A DNA stretch of 64,000 nucleotides from NCBI GenBank assembly GCA_948474755.1, contig CAOLHI010002139.1:62001-126000 (forward strand), in the 5' to 3' direction. How positions within the stretch are numbered: the stretch's first letter is position 1; each line of letters starts with the position of its first letter. Origin of the DNA: Ctenosaura bakeri. Its lineage: Eukaryota; Chordata; Lepidosauria; Squamata; Iguanidae. Shown here piece by piece: positions 33,979 through 44,090 of this stretch. The translations under genes and the position numbers were made by a program. Below the pieces are notes generated by a model. The model worked only from the letters and a program-made list of their open reading frames with translations, was not told the DNA's origin and ran no database searches.

Positions 33979-34040
33979 AGCCAATCATATGAGGTCTTCA
34001 CCTGACATAGACAAACTTTGACTTTTATATATTAGATTAA

Positions 34041-34175
34041 GAGAGCCAATATGATGTAGTGGTTTGAGCACTGGACTATGGTCCTTGACACCAGGGTTCA
34101 ATCCCCCACTCAGTCATGGAAGCCCACTGGGAGCCTTGGGTGCATCACACACTCTCAGCCCCAGAAAACTCTATT
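34041..34175 (+). mobile_element. tRNA-derived SINE (Sauria-type), 3' part lost
   Basis: Head 'gagagccaatatgatgtagtgg' and B box 'ggttcaatccccc' are well kept. The element stops where the CR1 3' end begins at 34176. Confidence 0.82.
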
Positions 34176-34252
34176 ATAGAATCATAGAAATGTAGAGTTG
34201 GAAGAGACCACACAGGTCATCCAGTCCAACCCCCTGCCATGCAGGAACACCC

Positions 34253-35353
34253 TCAAAGCACTCCCGACAGATGGCCATCAAGCCTCTGCTTAAAAACCTC
34301 CAAGGAAGGAGACTCCACTACACTCCGAGGCAGCAGATTCCATTGCCGGACAGCCCTGACTGTCAGGAAGTTCTTCCTGAGGTTCAGGTGGAATCTCCTT
34401 TCCTGCAGCTTGAATCCATTGCTCCTTGTCCTGGTCTCTGGAGCAGCAGAAAACAAGCCCCCTCCTTCCTCTACGTGGCATCCCTTCAAATATTTAAACA
34501 TGGCTATCATGTCCCCTCTTAACCTCCTCTTCTGCAGACTAAACATACCCAGCTCTCTAAGTCTATCCTCATAGGACATGTCTTCCAGGCCTCTCACCAT
34601 TTTGGTCACCCTCCTCTGGACTTGCTCCAGCTTGTCAATATCCTTCTTGAATTGGGGTGCCCAGAACTGGACACAGTATTCAAGATGGGGTCTAACCAAA
34701 GCAGAGTAGAGTGGTACCAGTACCTCCCTTGATCTAGACACCATACTCCTATTGATGCAGCCAAGAATTGCATTGGCTTTCTTGGCTGCCGCATCACACT
34801 GCTGACTCATGTTCAGCTTGTGGTCTATGAAGACTCCTAGATCCCTTTCACACGTACTGCTATCCAGCCACGTGTCCCCCATCCTATATTTCTGTATTCC
34901 ATTTTTTCTACCTAAGTGTAGGACCTTACATTTCTCTCTGTTGAATTTCATTTTGTTCGCCCTGGCCCAGCTCTCCAATCTATCCAGGTCATTTTGAATT
35001 TTGATCCTGTCCTCTGGCGTATTAGCAACCCCTCCCAATTTGGTGTCATCTGCAAATTTGATCAGCATGCCCTCTATTCCTTCATCCAAGTCATTGATAA
35101 AAATATTAAACAGCACTGGGCCCAGGACAGAACCCTGTGGCACCCCACTAGTCACTTCTCTCCAGGATGAAAAGCAGCCATTCGTGATCACCCTTTGGGT
35201 TTGGTCAGTCAACCAATTACAAATCCAAATAACAGTAGCCCTGTCCAGCCCACATTTTACTAGCTTCTTTGCAAGAATGTCATGGGGAACTTTGTCAAAG
35301 GCCTTACTGAAATCAAGGTATGCTACATCCACAGCATTCCCTTCATCTATCAA
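34253..35353 (-). pseudogene. CR1 reverse transcriptase, C-terminal 366 residues open
   Basis: The frame is open for 366 residues. RT motifs: YLDFSKAFD (residues 12-20), [11 protein letters not shown] (69-79) and the catalytic FADD (100-103). The C-terminus ends 'HLSGVL', as is usual in CR1. Upstream, the SPGPDELHPRILKELAEV segment (35791-35528 frame) and the next motif are out of frame because of changes near 35490-35540. The RT of CR1 copies its RNA at a nicked target site. One of the best-preserved LINE ORFs in the window, but cut from its endonuclease by the copy 4 insertion. Confidence 0.9.
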
Positions 35354-35910
35354 GCTAGTAACTCTATCATTAAAAGAGATAAGATTAGTCTGGCATGACT
35401 TATTTTTGAGAAATCCATGTTGACTTCTCGTGATTACCGCATTGCTCTCTAAATGATTAGAAACTGACTGCTTAATGATCTGCTCCAGGATCTTCCGGGT
35501 ACTGATGTCAGGCTGACTGGGCGATAATTATTTGGGTCCTCTTTTTTCCTTTCTTGAAGATGGGGATAACATTGCTCTCTTCCAGTCTGCTGGAACTTCT
35601 CCTGTCCTCCAAGATTTCTCAAAAATTATAGCAAGCGGTTCCGAAATTACCTCTGCCAGCTCTTTTAATATCCTAGGATGCAATTCATCTGGCCCTGGAG
35701 ATTTGAATTCATCCAGTGTGGCCAGGTATTCCTGTACCTCCTCTCTACCTATTATGTGCCTCATTTCTCCTGCTTCCTCCCTGCTCCCCAACTGCCAGGT
35801 TGAGTGCTTGTATCCTTCTGGGAAAAAACGGAGGCAAAGAAGGTGTTAAGTAGTTCTGCCTTTTCTCTCCCCCCTGCGAGTAGTTCGCCATCTTCTCTGC
35901 GCAGTGACCC

Positions 35911-35915
35911 TACTG
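35911..35915. other. Target-site duplication of copy 4, left
   Basis: TACTG before the 5' LTR, repeated at 41096-41100. The site lies inside CR1 sequence. Confidence 0.95.
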
Positions 35916-36221
35916 TGTCGGGAGTCCTCCATGTTTTATTGTTTTAGGATAGCAGTAGACTGAGGAAATAGTGATAGTAGGCTGTTAGCTATTCCCAGGC
36001 GCCAACCATTCCTTCTGGCTGGAATTTCAAAGGAACCGTTTGGCATGATGACGTTCGTTCTTTTACAACTATCTTAGGAGAAACTGTCTGTTAAAGTGTA
36101 AGGTGGGGGGAAAACGTTCCATTCTCGAGCTTTAACGTCTGAAGACAGCATCCCTTACTATGTTACAATAAATCTTCTATTAAGTTTGTTGATCCGTGTA
36201 AGAGTGAATCTGTTCCTGACA
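35916..36221 (+). repeat. 5' LTR of copy 4 (306 bp)
   Basis: No difference seen from the copy 3 LTRs. The predicted transcript-start motif ATTCTCGAGCTTT is at 36121-36133. Confidence 0.95.
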
Positions 36222-36222
36222 G

Positions 36223-36235
36223 AAAGCTCGAGAAT
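36223..36235 (+). other. Primer-binding site of copy 4, self-complementary
   Basis: AAAGCTCGAGAAT is the reverse complement of 36121-36133, as in copy 3. Confidence 0.65.
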
Positions 36236-36246
36236 CCTTTCAAAAA

Positions 36247-39200
36247 ATGCACCAATTGATGGACCAGTCGATTACTGAAGAAGAGCAAGGATCTGCAGAA
36301 TCTGATGGAGCTACAGAAACTGAAGTGCCCCTGGATACCAAGACAAAATTGCGCCTGACCGAGGCTATGGAAACCCCCACAAGCGGCCAAACCTGGGTCT
36401 GGGGAGAAAAGCCACATACGTCGTTGAGACAACGCAGAAGGGCTGCTAGATGGGATACATCAGCAAAAGACCTATCCCTTTTGGAGGAGATAAAGCAAAT
36501 GGAAACCGAACTGGAAAGAAAAGATGAGGAGATACTCGAACTCAAGACCATGCTACGCGAGATGCGCATCCGTCCCTCGCAGACAGGGAGATCACCAGGA
36601 GGAGAACCACGAGCGGCTGTCTCGGCGGCAGGCACCCCTGGTCCGCCCCAGCAACCAACAGGGCACACGCCAGCGCCACTGTTACTCAGAAATGTGGGAG
36701 ACCTGAAAGCGACCTTCAACGGGAAGGGGGAGAAACTCTTTCCTTTTTTTTGACTATGGCAAACAATTTCATGATTGATCACGGCCATCTATTTCGGGAT
36801 GATGCGGCCCGAATTCGATACCTAAGCCAGAGGATGAAAGGACTGGCAGCAGACTGGGTAGCGAACCTATATGACTCCCGCGCCCCGAAACTGAAAATCT
36901 GCAGCTCTTCATGAACCATCTGCGGGAACGCTTTGAAGACCCCCATTTATTGGAAAACACCAAATATCAACTGAAACGAATGAAACAAGGCAGGAACGAT
37001 GTGGGGGCGTTTCCCGTGAATTTAGAAACCTGGCCACCAAAGTCCCGTGGAGTGATGAAATTCTAATTGAGTTATACAAAGATGGACTAAATCCTGATAT
37101 TCTACACGGGTGCTTAATGCAGGCCAATCCACAGACCCTGCTAGGTTGGGTCAGACTAGCTACTGAAATGGAAGGCATAACCCAGACTGTTCAGCTGAAC
37201 CGACAAAGACAAGACGTGCCAAAACGACAACCTCGCGGTCCCACCGTCCTCAATGCTGAGGAACGGAACAAACGTCTCCGTTTGGGCATGTGCTTTAACT
37301 GGGAAAAACCGGGGCCCCTCGCCAACACCTGCCGCGGAAACCAAGCTCCGACTGGGACTAAGGGAGCACGAGCAGACCCAAAGAATATAGAATTCACACA
37401 TCAGACAGCGGCCGTCAAACAACCACTTAGACGCACTTCTGGACCCTGCAGCGGCGACAGGAGACTCCGATCCCGATGATGAAACCACCTCTTCGTCCTC
37501 ATCTGACATAGATGGAGATTCTAAACCTGACTGCGATGACTGGCAAGCGGCGGGAATTTTGTAAGTACTCCTAAAATTCCCCATTTCTACACCACGGTTG
37601 CGATTAGTGGCAGCGATGGGATTTGCATGTACATAGGGCATTAATTGACTCTGGCTGCTCCAGAAGTTTGTTACACCCCAAATTGGCCAAACAATTGAAA
37701 ACTCTTTATGAGCCCTTGGAATGCCCCATCAAATTAACGCAAAGGGATGGGCCTCAATGACTGGGGGAGTAATTAGTAAAATCACTAAGCCCATCTCATT
37801 TCAAATGGACAAAAACAATTACAGCATGGATTTCTAGTTCCCAAGGCGATGCAGTTCAAATTGGTCTTGGGAATCGATTGGCTTCGTGAATATACCCCCA
37901 GATAAACTGGACTGCTGGCACTATGTCCTCTTCAGATGAAAACTTTTCTATTCCCCATGAAGAATTGCAACAAATTCCTTCACACTACCGAGACTTCCAA
38001 AAGGCTTTCCACGAAAGGGAGGCTGACAAATTGCCTCCCCACACGGACTTTGACTGTAAACTGGAATTAGTTGACGGGGCCACCCTGCCTAAACCGAAAA
38101 TTTATCCATGAGCCAAAAAGAACTCCTTGCTCTCAAGAAGTTCCTAAATAAAAATTTGGCTCGCGGCTTTATCAAGCCCTCTACAGCCCCCACGGCGAGT
38201 CCTGTCTTTTTCCGAAAGAAAAAGATCCACCCATAGACTGATAGTTAACTACTCTGCTATTAACCGGTTATTTCCTCCAATTGTTACCCCATACCTCTGA
38301 TACGGACTGTTTTGGACCATCTTGTTCAAGGAAAATATTTCACCAAACTTGATTTAAAGAGGCTTTTCATAGGATTAAATGGCCCCGGACTCTGAGTGGC
38401 TCACCACCTTTAACTCCTTAGGTAACTTTAAATGGACGGTTTTTCCCCTTTTTGGCTTACAATCGGGGCCATCTGTTTTCCAAATGTTTTTGAACACCAT
38501 TTTCCATGACTTGTTGTATCAGGGGGTTCTGATTTATCTGGATGACATTTTAATTTACGCAGATTCCATGGAATCTCATGTGTATTGGTTCGTGAAGTGT
38601 TACGAAGGTTATAGATAACAACCTCGTGGTTAATTTCAAATGCCAATTTGACACCCAAATTTTGTTACTTGGGATATAGGATTCAAGATTGTTCACTTAA
38701 AATGGACCCTTCGAAGATTAACTCCATTTTGCAATGGCCCGTCCCTAAAACTGTGAAGCAACTGCAGCAATTTTTTGGTTTTTGGGAACTTCTCCCAATT
38801 TTATTGGGATTTTGCTGCCATAACGCTTCCACTCACCAACCTTCTACGGAAACCTAAAGGATCCACTGCGGGCAAGGCGCATAGACTTTGTTGGTCGCCT
38901 GAGTGTCAATCGGCGTTTGACCTTTGAAATCTAAATTTACGTCTGAGCCCTTACTCCTTTTTCCCGACAGTACAAGCAATTCATTGTGCAAACGGATGCT
39001 TCGGACTTTGCCATGGCAGCCGTTCTTTTACAACATGACACCACAGGAGCACTCAGGCCTTGTGCTTTCATTTCAAAGAAATTTTCCCCCCAACAAGCTA
39101 ATTGGCCTATTTGGGAGAAAGAAGCCAAGGCTATCCATTTTGCGCTGTCCTCTTGGCGTCATTTGCTTGAAGGGGCTCGACCCCCTTTGAAGTTTGGACT

Positions 39201-40675
39201 GATCATAGGAATTTGCAAGCCTTACAGTCTGCTAAGAAACTTCCCCTAAGCAGGCGAGATGGGCTGAATTTTTCCAGAGATTCCGATTTAAAATTGTTTT
39301 CAAACCTGGCCGAACTAACCAACTGGGGCCCTCTCTCTCGACTTCCCTGTTTTTTCGGAATCCCCCGCTACGTCCTCCCACTCCAATACCTTGTTTCCTG
39401 CCTCCTCTCTGGCTTCTCAAGTGACTACTCGTGCATTAGCAAAGACAAGGCTTTCTGCCTCCTCTCTTTGTGACTCCGCTTCCGCAATGCTATCATTCAT
39501 GCAGCGCATGCAGACTCCTGGCTACCGGCAAACAAGGATAAAATAGAATGGGTTGACAATCTCCCCTTTTATGGCACCAAGGTCTACGTTCCCCCTGCTG
39601 CCCGCGAGCAGGTACTTCATCGTTATCATGATTCCAAACCCGCTGGACATTTTGGGTTTTTGAAGACATTGCATGCGATTCGCCGCCTTTTTTGGTGGCC
39701 TGGATTAAACCCCTCCGTGCAAACTTACATTAAGCAGTGTGCCACTTGCAACGTTTCTAAATCGCCCACATCTAAACCTCAAGGGCTCCTGCAACCTCTG
39801 CCTGCGCCTGCTAGCCCCTGGTCGGTCATCGCATGGGGTTTTATCGTGTTTTTCCCTCTTTACACGGCTTTCATGTTATTTGGGTTGTTTCTGATCACTT
39901 TTCCAAGCAATGTCATTTTGTGCCTCTAAAGAAACTACCCCGTGCTGACCACTGGCTGACCTGTTCGTTAATCATGTATGGAAACTTCACGGACTACCTT
40001 CGGTGATCATTTCAGACAGGGATCCAATTTTCACTTCCAAGTTTTGGACTTGTCTACTGAAAACCCTGGGAGTCACTCAGAAACTCAGCAGTGCTTATCA
40101 CCCTCAAACAGATGGCCAATTAGCGTGTTAACAAATCTCTTGAACAATTTCTTAGGTGTTTTGTTTCTGAGAACCAGAATGATTGGGCTCCGCTCCTTCC
40201 GTTCGCTGAGTTTGCCATCAATTCTGCGGTTCATACCCTACTGGGAAACCCCCCTTTGAAATAGTTTACGGCTTCCTTCCTTCTCCTTTCCCCCCTCTCC
40301 CTCTCTTCCTCCGCTCCTCCTTCTGTTTCTGCTTGGGTCTCTAAATTTTCTGGCATTTGGCAATCCGTCTCAGATGCTATGCTCCGCTAAAGCTTCCCCC
40401 AAACGTTTCGCTGACCGTAAACGGCAGCCTAATCCCCTTTACCACCCGGGGATTTGGTTTTCCTTTCTTCTAAGAACATTTCCTCTCCTTCTCCGTCTAA
40501 AAAACTTTCCCCTCGTTTTCTCGGACCTTTTCCTGTGAAAAGGGCTATTAATGATGTCTCTTTTGAACTAGATCTCCCTTCTTCCCTCAAGGCTATTCAT
40601 CCTGTTTTTAATTTGCTGAAGAGGGCACCTTCGCTGACTTCTTCGCCGGCTGATGTTCCTCAACGCCCCGACTGA
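36247..40675 (+). pseudogene. gag-pol: gag-pol of copy 4, heavily frame-broken
   Basis: All domains of copy 3 can be followed in order: gag N-terminus (36247-36753 open), knuckle region, protease, RT with YLDD near 38537, RNase H with TDAS near 38989, integrase zinc region from 39560, core with ISDRD near 40010, and the GPF/Y end to 40675. The zinc knuckle reads CFNWEKPGPLANTC, losing a Cys and the His. More than ten frame breaks occur, nearly all 1-3 base losses or changes next to homopolymers. At the end of the protease, copy 4 has the expected Trp codon after LGID where copy 3 is shifted, but loses one base a few codons later. Confidence 0.9.
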
Positions 40676-40790
40676 CTTGCTACTGCATTCATATTACTAT
40701 TTAGTTTTCTTGTCTTTCTACTGTTCCGTGATATTTTCTATATTTTGTGTATCTTTATGTATATATTTTTTTTAAAAAAGTGGGGCAGGA

Positions 40791-41095
40791 TGTGGGAGTC
40801 CTCCATGTTTTATTGTTTTAGGATAGCAGTAGACTGAGGAAATAGTGATAGTAGGCTGTTAGCTATTCCCAGGCGCCAACCATTCCTTCTGGCTGGAATT
40901 TCAAAGGAACCGTTTGGCATGATGACGTTCGTTCTTTTACAACTATCTTAGGAGAAACTGTCTGTTAAAGTGTAAGGTGGGGGGAAAAAGTTCCATTCTC
41001 GAGCTTTAACGTCTGAAGACAGCATCCCTTACTATGTTACAATAAATCTTCTATTAAGTTTGTTGATCCGTGTAAGAGTGAATCTGTTCCTGACA
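40791..41095 (+). repeat. 3' LTR of copy 4 (305 bp)
   Basis: Differs from the 5' LTR by loss of one C at the start (TGTGGG for TGTCGGG) and one C-to-A in the run before the transcript start (ggggaaaaagttcc). No other differences seen. Confidence 0.93.
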
Positions 41096-41100
41096 TACTG
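41096..41100. other. Target-site duplication of copy 4, right
   Basis: TACTG, matching 35911-35915. The CR1 sequence continues directly after it. Confidence 0.95.
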
Positions 41101-41132
41101 TCTCCTTCTTTTTCCTTTTGCTGCAGACATAT

Positions 41133-41801
41133 TTAAAAAAAACCCTTTTTATTGTTTTTAATGTCTCTGGCCAGCCTAAGTTCGTTCTGTGCTTCAGCCT
41201 TTCTGACTTCCTCCCTACATCTCCTAGCTACTTGCTTAAATTCTTCTTTGGTGGTTTCCCCCTTCTTCCATTTCGTATACATGTTTCTCTTGACTCTTAG
41301 CTCAGCTGAGAGTTCTTTAGTCAACCATTCTGGTTTCTTCAGATGCCTTCCATTTTTCCTCCTTATTGGCACAGTTTTAGACTGTGCCTTCAGTATCTCC
41401 TTTTTAAGGAACTCCCAGGCCTCCTGAACTCCTTTCCCTTTAACTATTCCTGACCACGGAATTCCAGCCAGCAGCTCCCTAAGTTTACAGAAGTTCGCTT
41501 TTTTAAAATCTAAGATGAGTGTCCGGCTACACTTATCTTCTCCTTCCCACTGAATGCTAAATTCCAACAGGGCATGGTCACTCCCCCCTAAAGATCCAAC
41601 CACTTCTACCTCATTAACAAGGTCATCCCTGTTGGTCAAGACCAGATCTAGAATATTTGATCCCCTTGTGGCCTCTTCCACCTTCTGGACCATGAAGTTG
41701 TCTGCAAGACAAGCAAGAAACTTGCTGGATCTTGCTGTCTTGGCAGAGTTTGACTGCCAGCATATATCCGGGTAATTGAAATCTCCTATTTTTACTGTCA
41801 C
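41133..41801 (-). pseudogene. CR1 ORF2 part: endonuclease C-terminus and linker, 222 residues open
   Basis: Starts in the endonuclease at GDFNYPDICWQ and contains SNILDLVLTNRDDLV and GGSDHALLEF, the conserved Asp-His end of the apurinic-type endonuclease fold. It then runs into the linker with [20 protein letters not shown]. The endonuclease nicks target DNA for CR1 insertion. The N-terminal half is missing through 5' truncation, so the copy was dead on arrival before the LTR element split it. Confidence 0.9.
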
Positions 41802-41802
41802 A

Positions 41803-42271
41803 GAACAACAAATATCAACATCTTCCAGCAGAATCTACATTCAGAATTACGATATAAGTTATTCACATGATGGGGTTTATCTTTATAAGGGAAGGGGAGT
41901 GTTTTGAAAAAGGCACCAGAGATACTGAGCCTATAAATACTTCCTGTGTTTACTTACAAACACTTCCAAACCTTGTCAAGTTTGTGTGGGATCTCTCTCT
42001 ATCCTTTGCACAGGTAAACAATCTAAAACCTAAGTACAGTTCTGCTTTCCTTTTCAGTGTTTGTTCTCCTTGTCTACTCCTGAATGGTCTATTTTGTACA
42101 AATGCAATTCTCTGAAAAACTTTGTTTATAGTAATTGCTCATCCATCCCCAAAAGACATGACTTGGGATACAAAGTGTTGTCTCAGCTGGATCAAAAAGC
42201 ATGGTTTCATTTCTTGTAAATGCTGTATTGTAATTGACCAAAAAGAATCCTTATATCACCCCGTGCTGTCA
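41803..42271. other. No feature recognised
   Basis: No coding pattern or repeat family identified. Confidence 0.35.
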
Positions 42272-42285
42272 AGTAGTAGTAGTAG

Positions 42286-42328
<43 letters not shown>
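42272..42328. repeat. (AGT)n(GAT)n microsatellite
   Basis: Four AGT units followed by about fifteen GAT units. It lies at the 3' end of the L2-like LINE that follows in minus orientation, so it is probably its tail. Confidence 0.9.
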
Positions 42329-42329
<1 letters not shown>

Positions 42330-42650
42330 ACTACCCCTCCTCTCCCCTTGGTTCAACACATAACATATAACATCAGTTAAAAACAGAACATCATTCTAAA
42401 AAATAACAGTTAAAATACATGATAACCACTGAAAAGAGCACATAATACAAATACCTATTAAAATAGTCAATACATATTTAAAATCCATAGTTAAAATTCA
42501 CCATTTAAAATAATCTGGATAGGCCTGCCAGAAAGACTGGTTCTTAATGCTGTTTCATATTCAGACAGCATAGTCAGCCATCAAATCTCTTCCAGCAGAT
42601 CATTCCCCAGTCTAGTGGCAGCTGAAGAAAAAGTCCTCTGGGTCTGCGCA
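42329..42650 (-). mobile_element. L2/CR1-group LINE 3' end, minus strand
   Basis: 'taaaataatctggataggcctgc', 'ctgtttcatattcagacagc', 'gctgaagaaaaagtcctctggg' align with 16590-16730, the end of an L2-like ORF and its 3' UTR. 5' truncated near 42650. Confidence 0.65.
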
Positions 42651-43436
42651 ATGTGTAGTATTTCTAAACTCTCAAGTTCCTCCTGCAAGGTTTCCAGGGT
42701 CAAGTATCTCTGGGTTTCAAAAGAGGTGGATGCCTAGATAGGGCTTGTTGGAGAGGAAGAACAAGATGGCACAAATGCCACTTTCTATAGGTAGAAGTTG
42801 GCTGGCTGGCAGTCAAGTTTTACTATAACATTGGCAATGGGGTTCTGTTTTCCACTAGGTTTGAGAGGGGCAGCTTTATTGAGAAAACAAAGCCAGGACA
42901 GGTTGCATGGCACACAAAACTCTCCCTTCCATCTTTGGGGAATCAATGTAGAATAGACAGGAGAAACAGCCAATGACACCCTAGCAGCTGGCATTTGAGG
43001 CAATTGCCCATCCTGCCTAATGATAGGGCCACCTTATGCCCAACAATCCACAGCCAACTCTCCAGTATTGCAGTTTATGTCAGCAAAGCAGTAGCTTAGC
43101 CTTCAGCTGTTTCTTTTTTTCCTCCAAAATCCATCATGTGCAAGAGAAAAGCAAACCTTTCTCTCCTGTAGGTTTGCAAGAGGTCTTAAGAGACAGAGAG
43201 AGTCTCATTTCGCTTGCATCTTAAGTTTAAAGGGGGGAAAAAAACCCAAGGGGGATCTCTCACTGTTTCTTATCCAAAAGGTTCACATAAAGCTTGTCAA
43301 TAATGTTTGTGGTGGGAGACTTGATTGATAAAAATAAACTGATCACTCAGAAGTTAATTTCCACTGAGTTCAGTAGGACTAACTCCCAGGTAAGAACTAT
43401 AGAAGGGAAAGCTATAGTAATACAGCTATAGTAACA
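42651..43436. other. No gene recognised
   Basis: At 43362-43404 'ccactgagttcagtaggact' followed by 'aactcccaggtaag' is a short interspersed-repeat motif that I know from amniotes but cannot classify. No coding pattern. Confidence 0.35.
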
Positions 43437-43492
43437 TAGCGGGGCCCCTTGACTGGATGGCCCCTGTGGTCTCTTCCGACTCTATGTTTTTC
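43437..43492 (+). mobile_element. CR1 3' end fragment
   Basis: 'ttgactggatggcccctgtgg' then 'tctcttccgactctatg' is the extreme 3' end of CR1 on the plus strand. Confidence 0.6.
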
Positions 43493-43563
43493 CCCCCAAT
43501 TGAATACTTAACAATCAATATTTTATAGTTTTATAGACTTACTATAAGAATATGTAAGCAGTC

Positions 43564-43578
43564 TCTCAATCATATTAT
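43564..43578. other. L1 target-site duplication, left
   Basis: TCTCAATCATATTAT directly before the T-run of the minus-strand L1. The same 15 bases follow the other end at 49641-49655. Confidence 0.9.
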
Positions 43579-44090
43579 TTTTTTTTTTTTAATTTTTTTA
43601 AATTTTTATTAATTATATAACTAAATCACAAATACAAAACAAAAAAAAAAAGTTAAACACCATGTGATATACATAATAGTGAATTAAAAAAAAAATAATT
43701 TTTTTTTCTTTTCTTTTTTTTTCTTTCTCTTAAGCAATACTAACTTTCTTTGGGTTTTTTGCCCCTTTATCCTTAAATTTATAAATCTGTTCAACTATTA
43801 TAATTTCACATTTAATTCAATATTTTTCACACCCCCTTTTAATCTATTTCTATTGTTAATTCTTTTAACTTTTTTTTTAAAAAAACATTGACATCACTTA
43901 TCCTTTTAAATCTATAAATCACAAGTTTAACACACACACCTACTAAGAGTTACAAAATATACAACAAAAAAAAAAACAAAACTAAAACTAAAAAATACCC
44001 ACCCCCCAGAGCCAACTTTTTATTTAATCCACTTTCCAAAATTGCCATTCTTTTTTTGACGGGGTAGTATTCCTATCTCTTTTCAGAACT

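Larger units (their letters stand above)
34176..35915 (-). mobile_element. CR1 LINE, 3' half (split by copy 4)
   Basis: The 3' end of the CR1 (inverse of 'atagaatcatagaaatgtag') lies at 34176 and the sequence runs on the minus strand up to 35915, where LTR copy 4 interrupts it. The CR1 resumes at 41096. Both halves align in the same order with the uninterrupted CR1 at 54001-56640. Confidence 0.93.
35916..41095 (+). mobile_element. Complete Ty3/Gypsy element, copy 4 (subfamily A), nested in CR1
   Basis: A 5,180-bp element with two LTRs and a 5-bp target duplication, almost the same as copy 3 but about 44 bp shorter through many small deletions. The first 500 internal bases match copy 3 nearly perfectly, then differences cluster in patches (about 37000-37320, 38200-38860, 39840-39970). 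Same strand as copy 3 and only 5.0 kb from it, with a different target duplication, so the two are separate insertions. Confidence 0.95.
41096..41802 (-). mobile_element. CR1 LINE, 5' half (endonuclease end and linker)
   Basis: Continuation of the CR1 at 34176-35915 beyond the nested LTR element. The 5' truncation point is near 41802, where similarity to the CR1 at 54001-56640 stops. Confidence 0.92.

Noticed and set aside
42272..42328. Poly-Asp or poly-Ser coding tract
   Set aside because: It is the (AGT)n(GAT)n microsatellite, not a protein-coding region.
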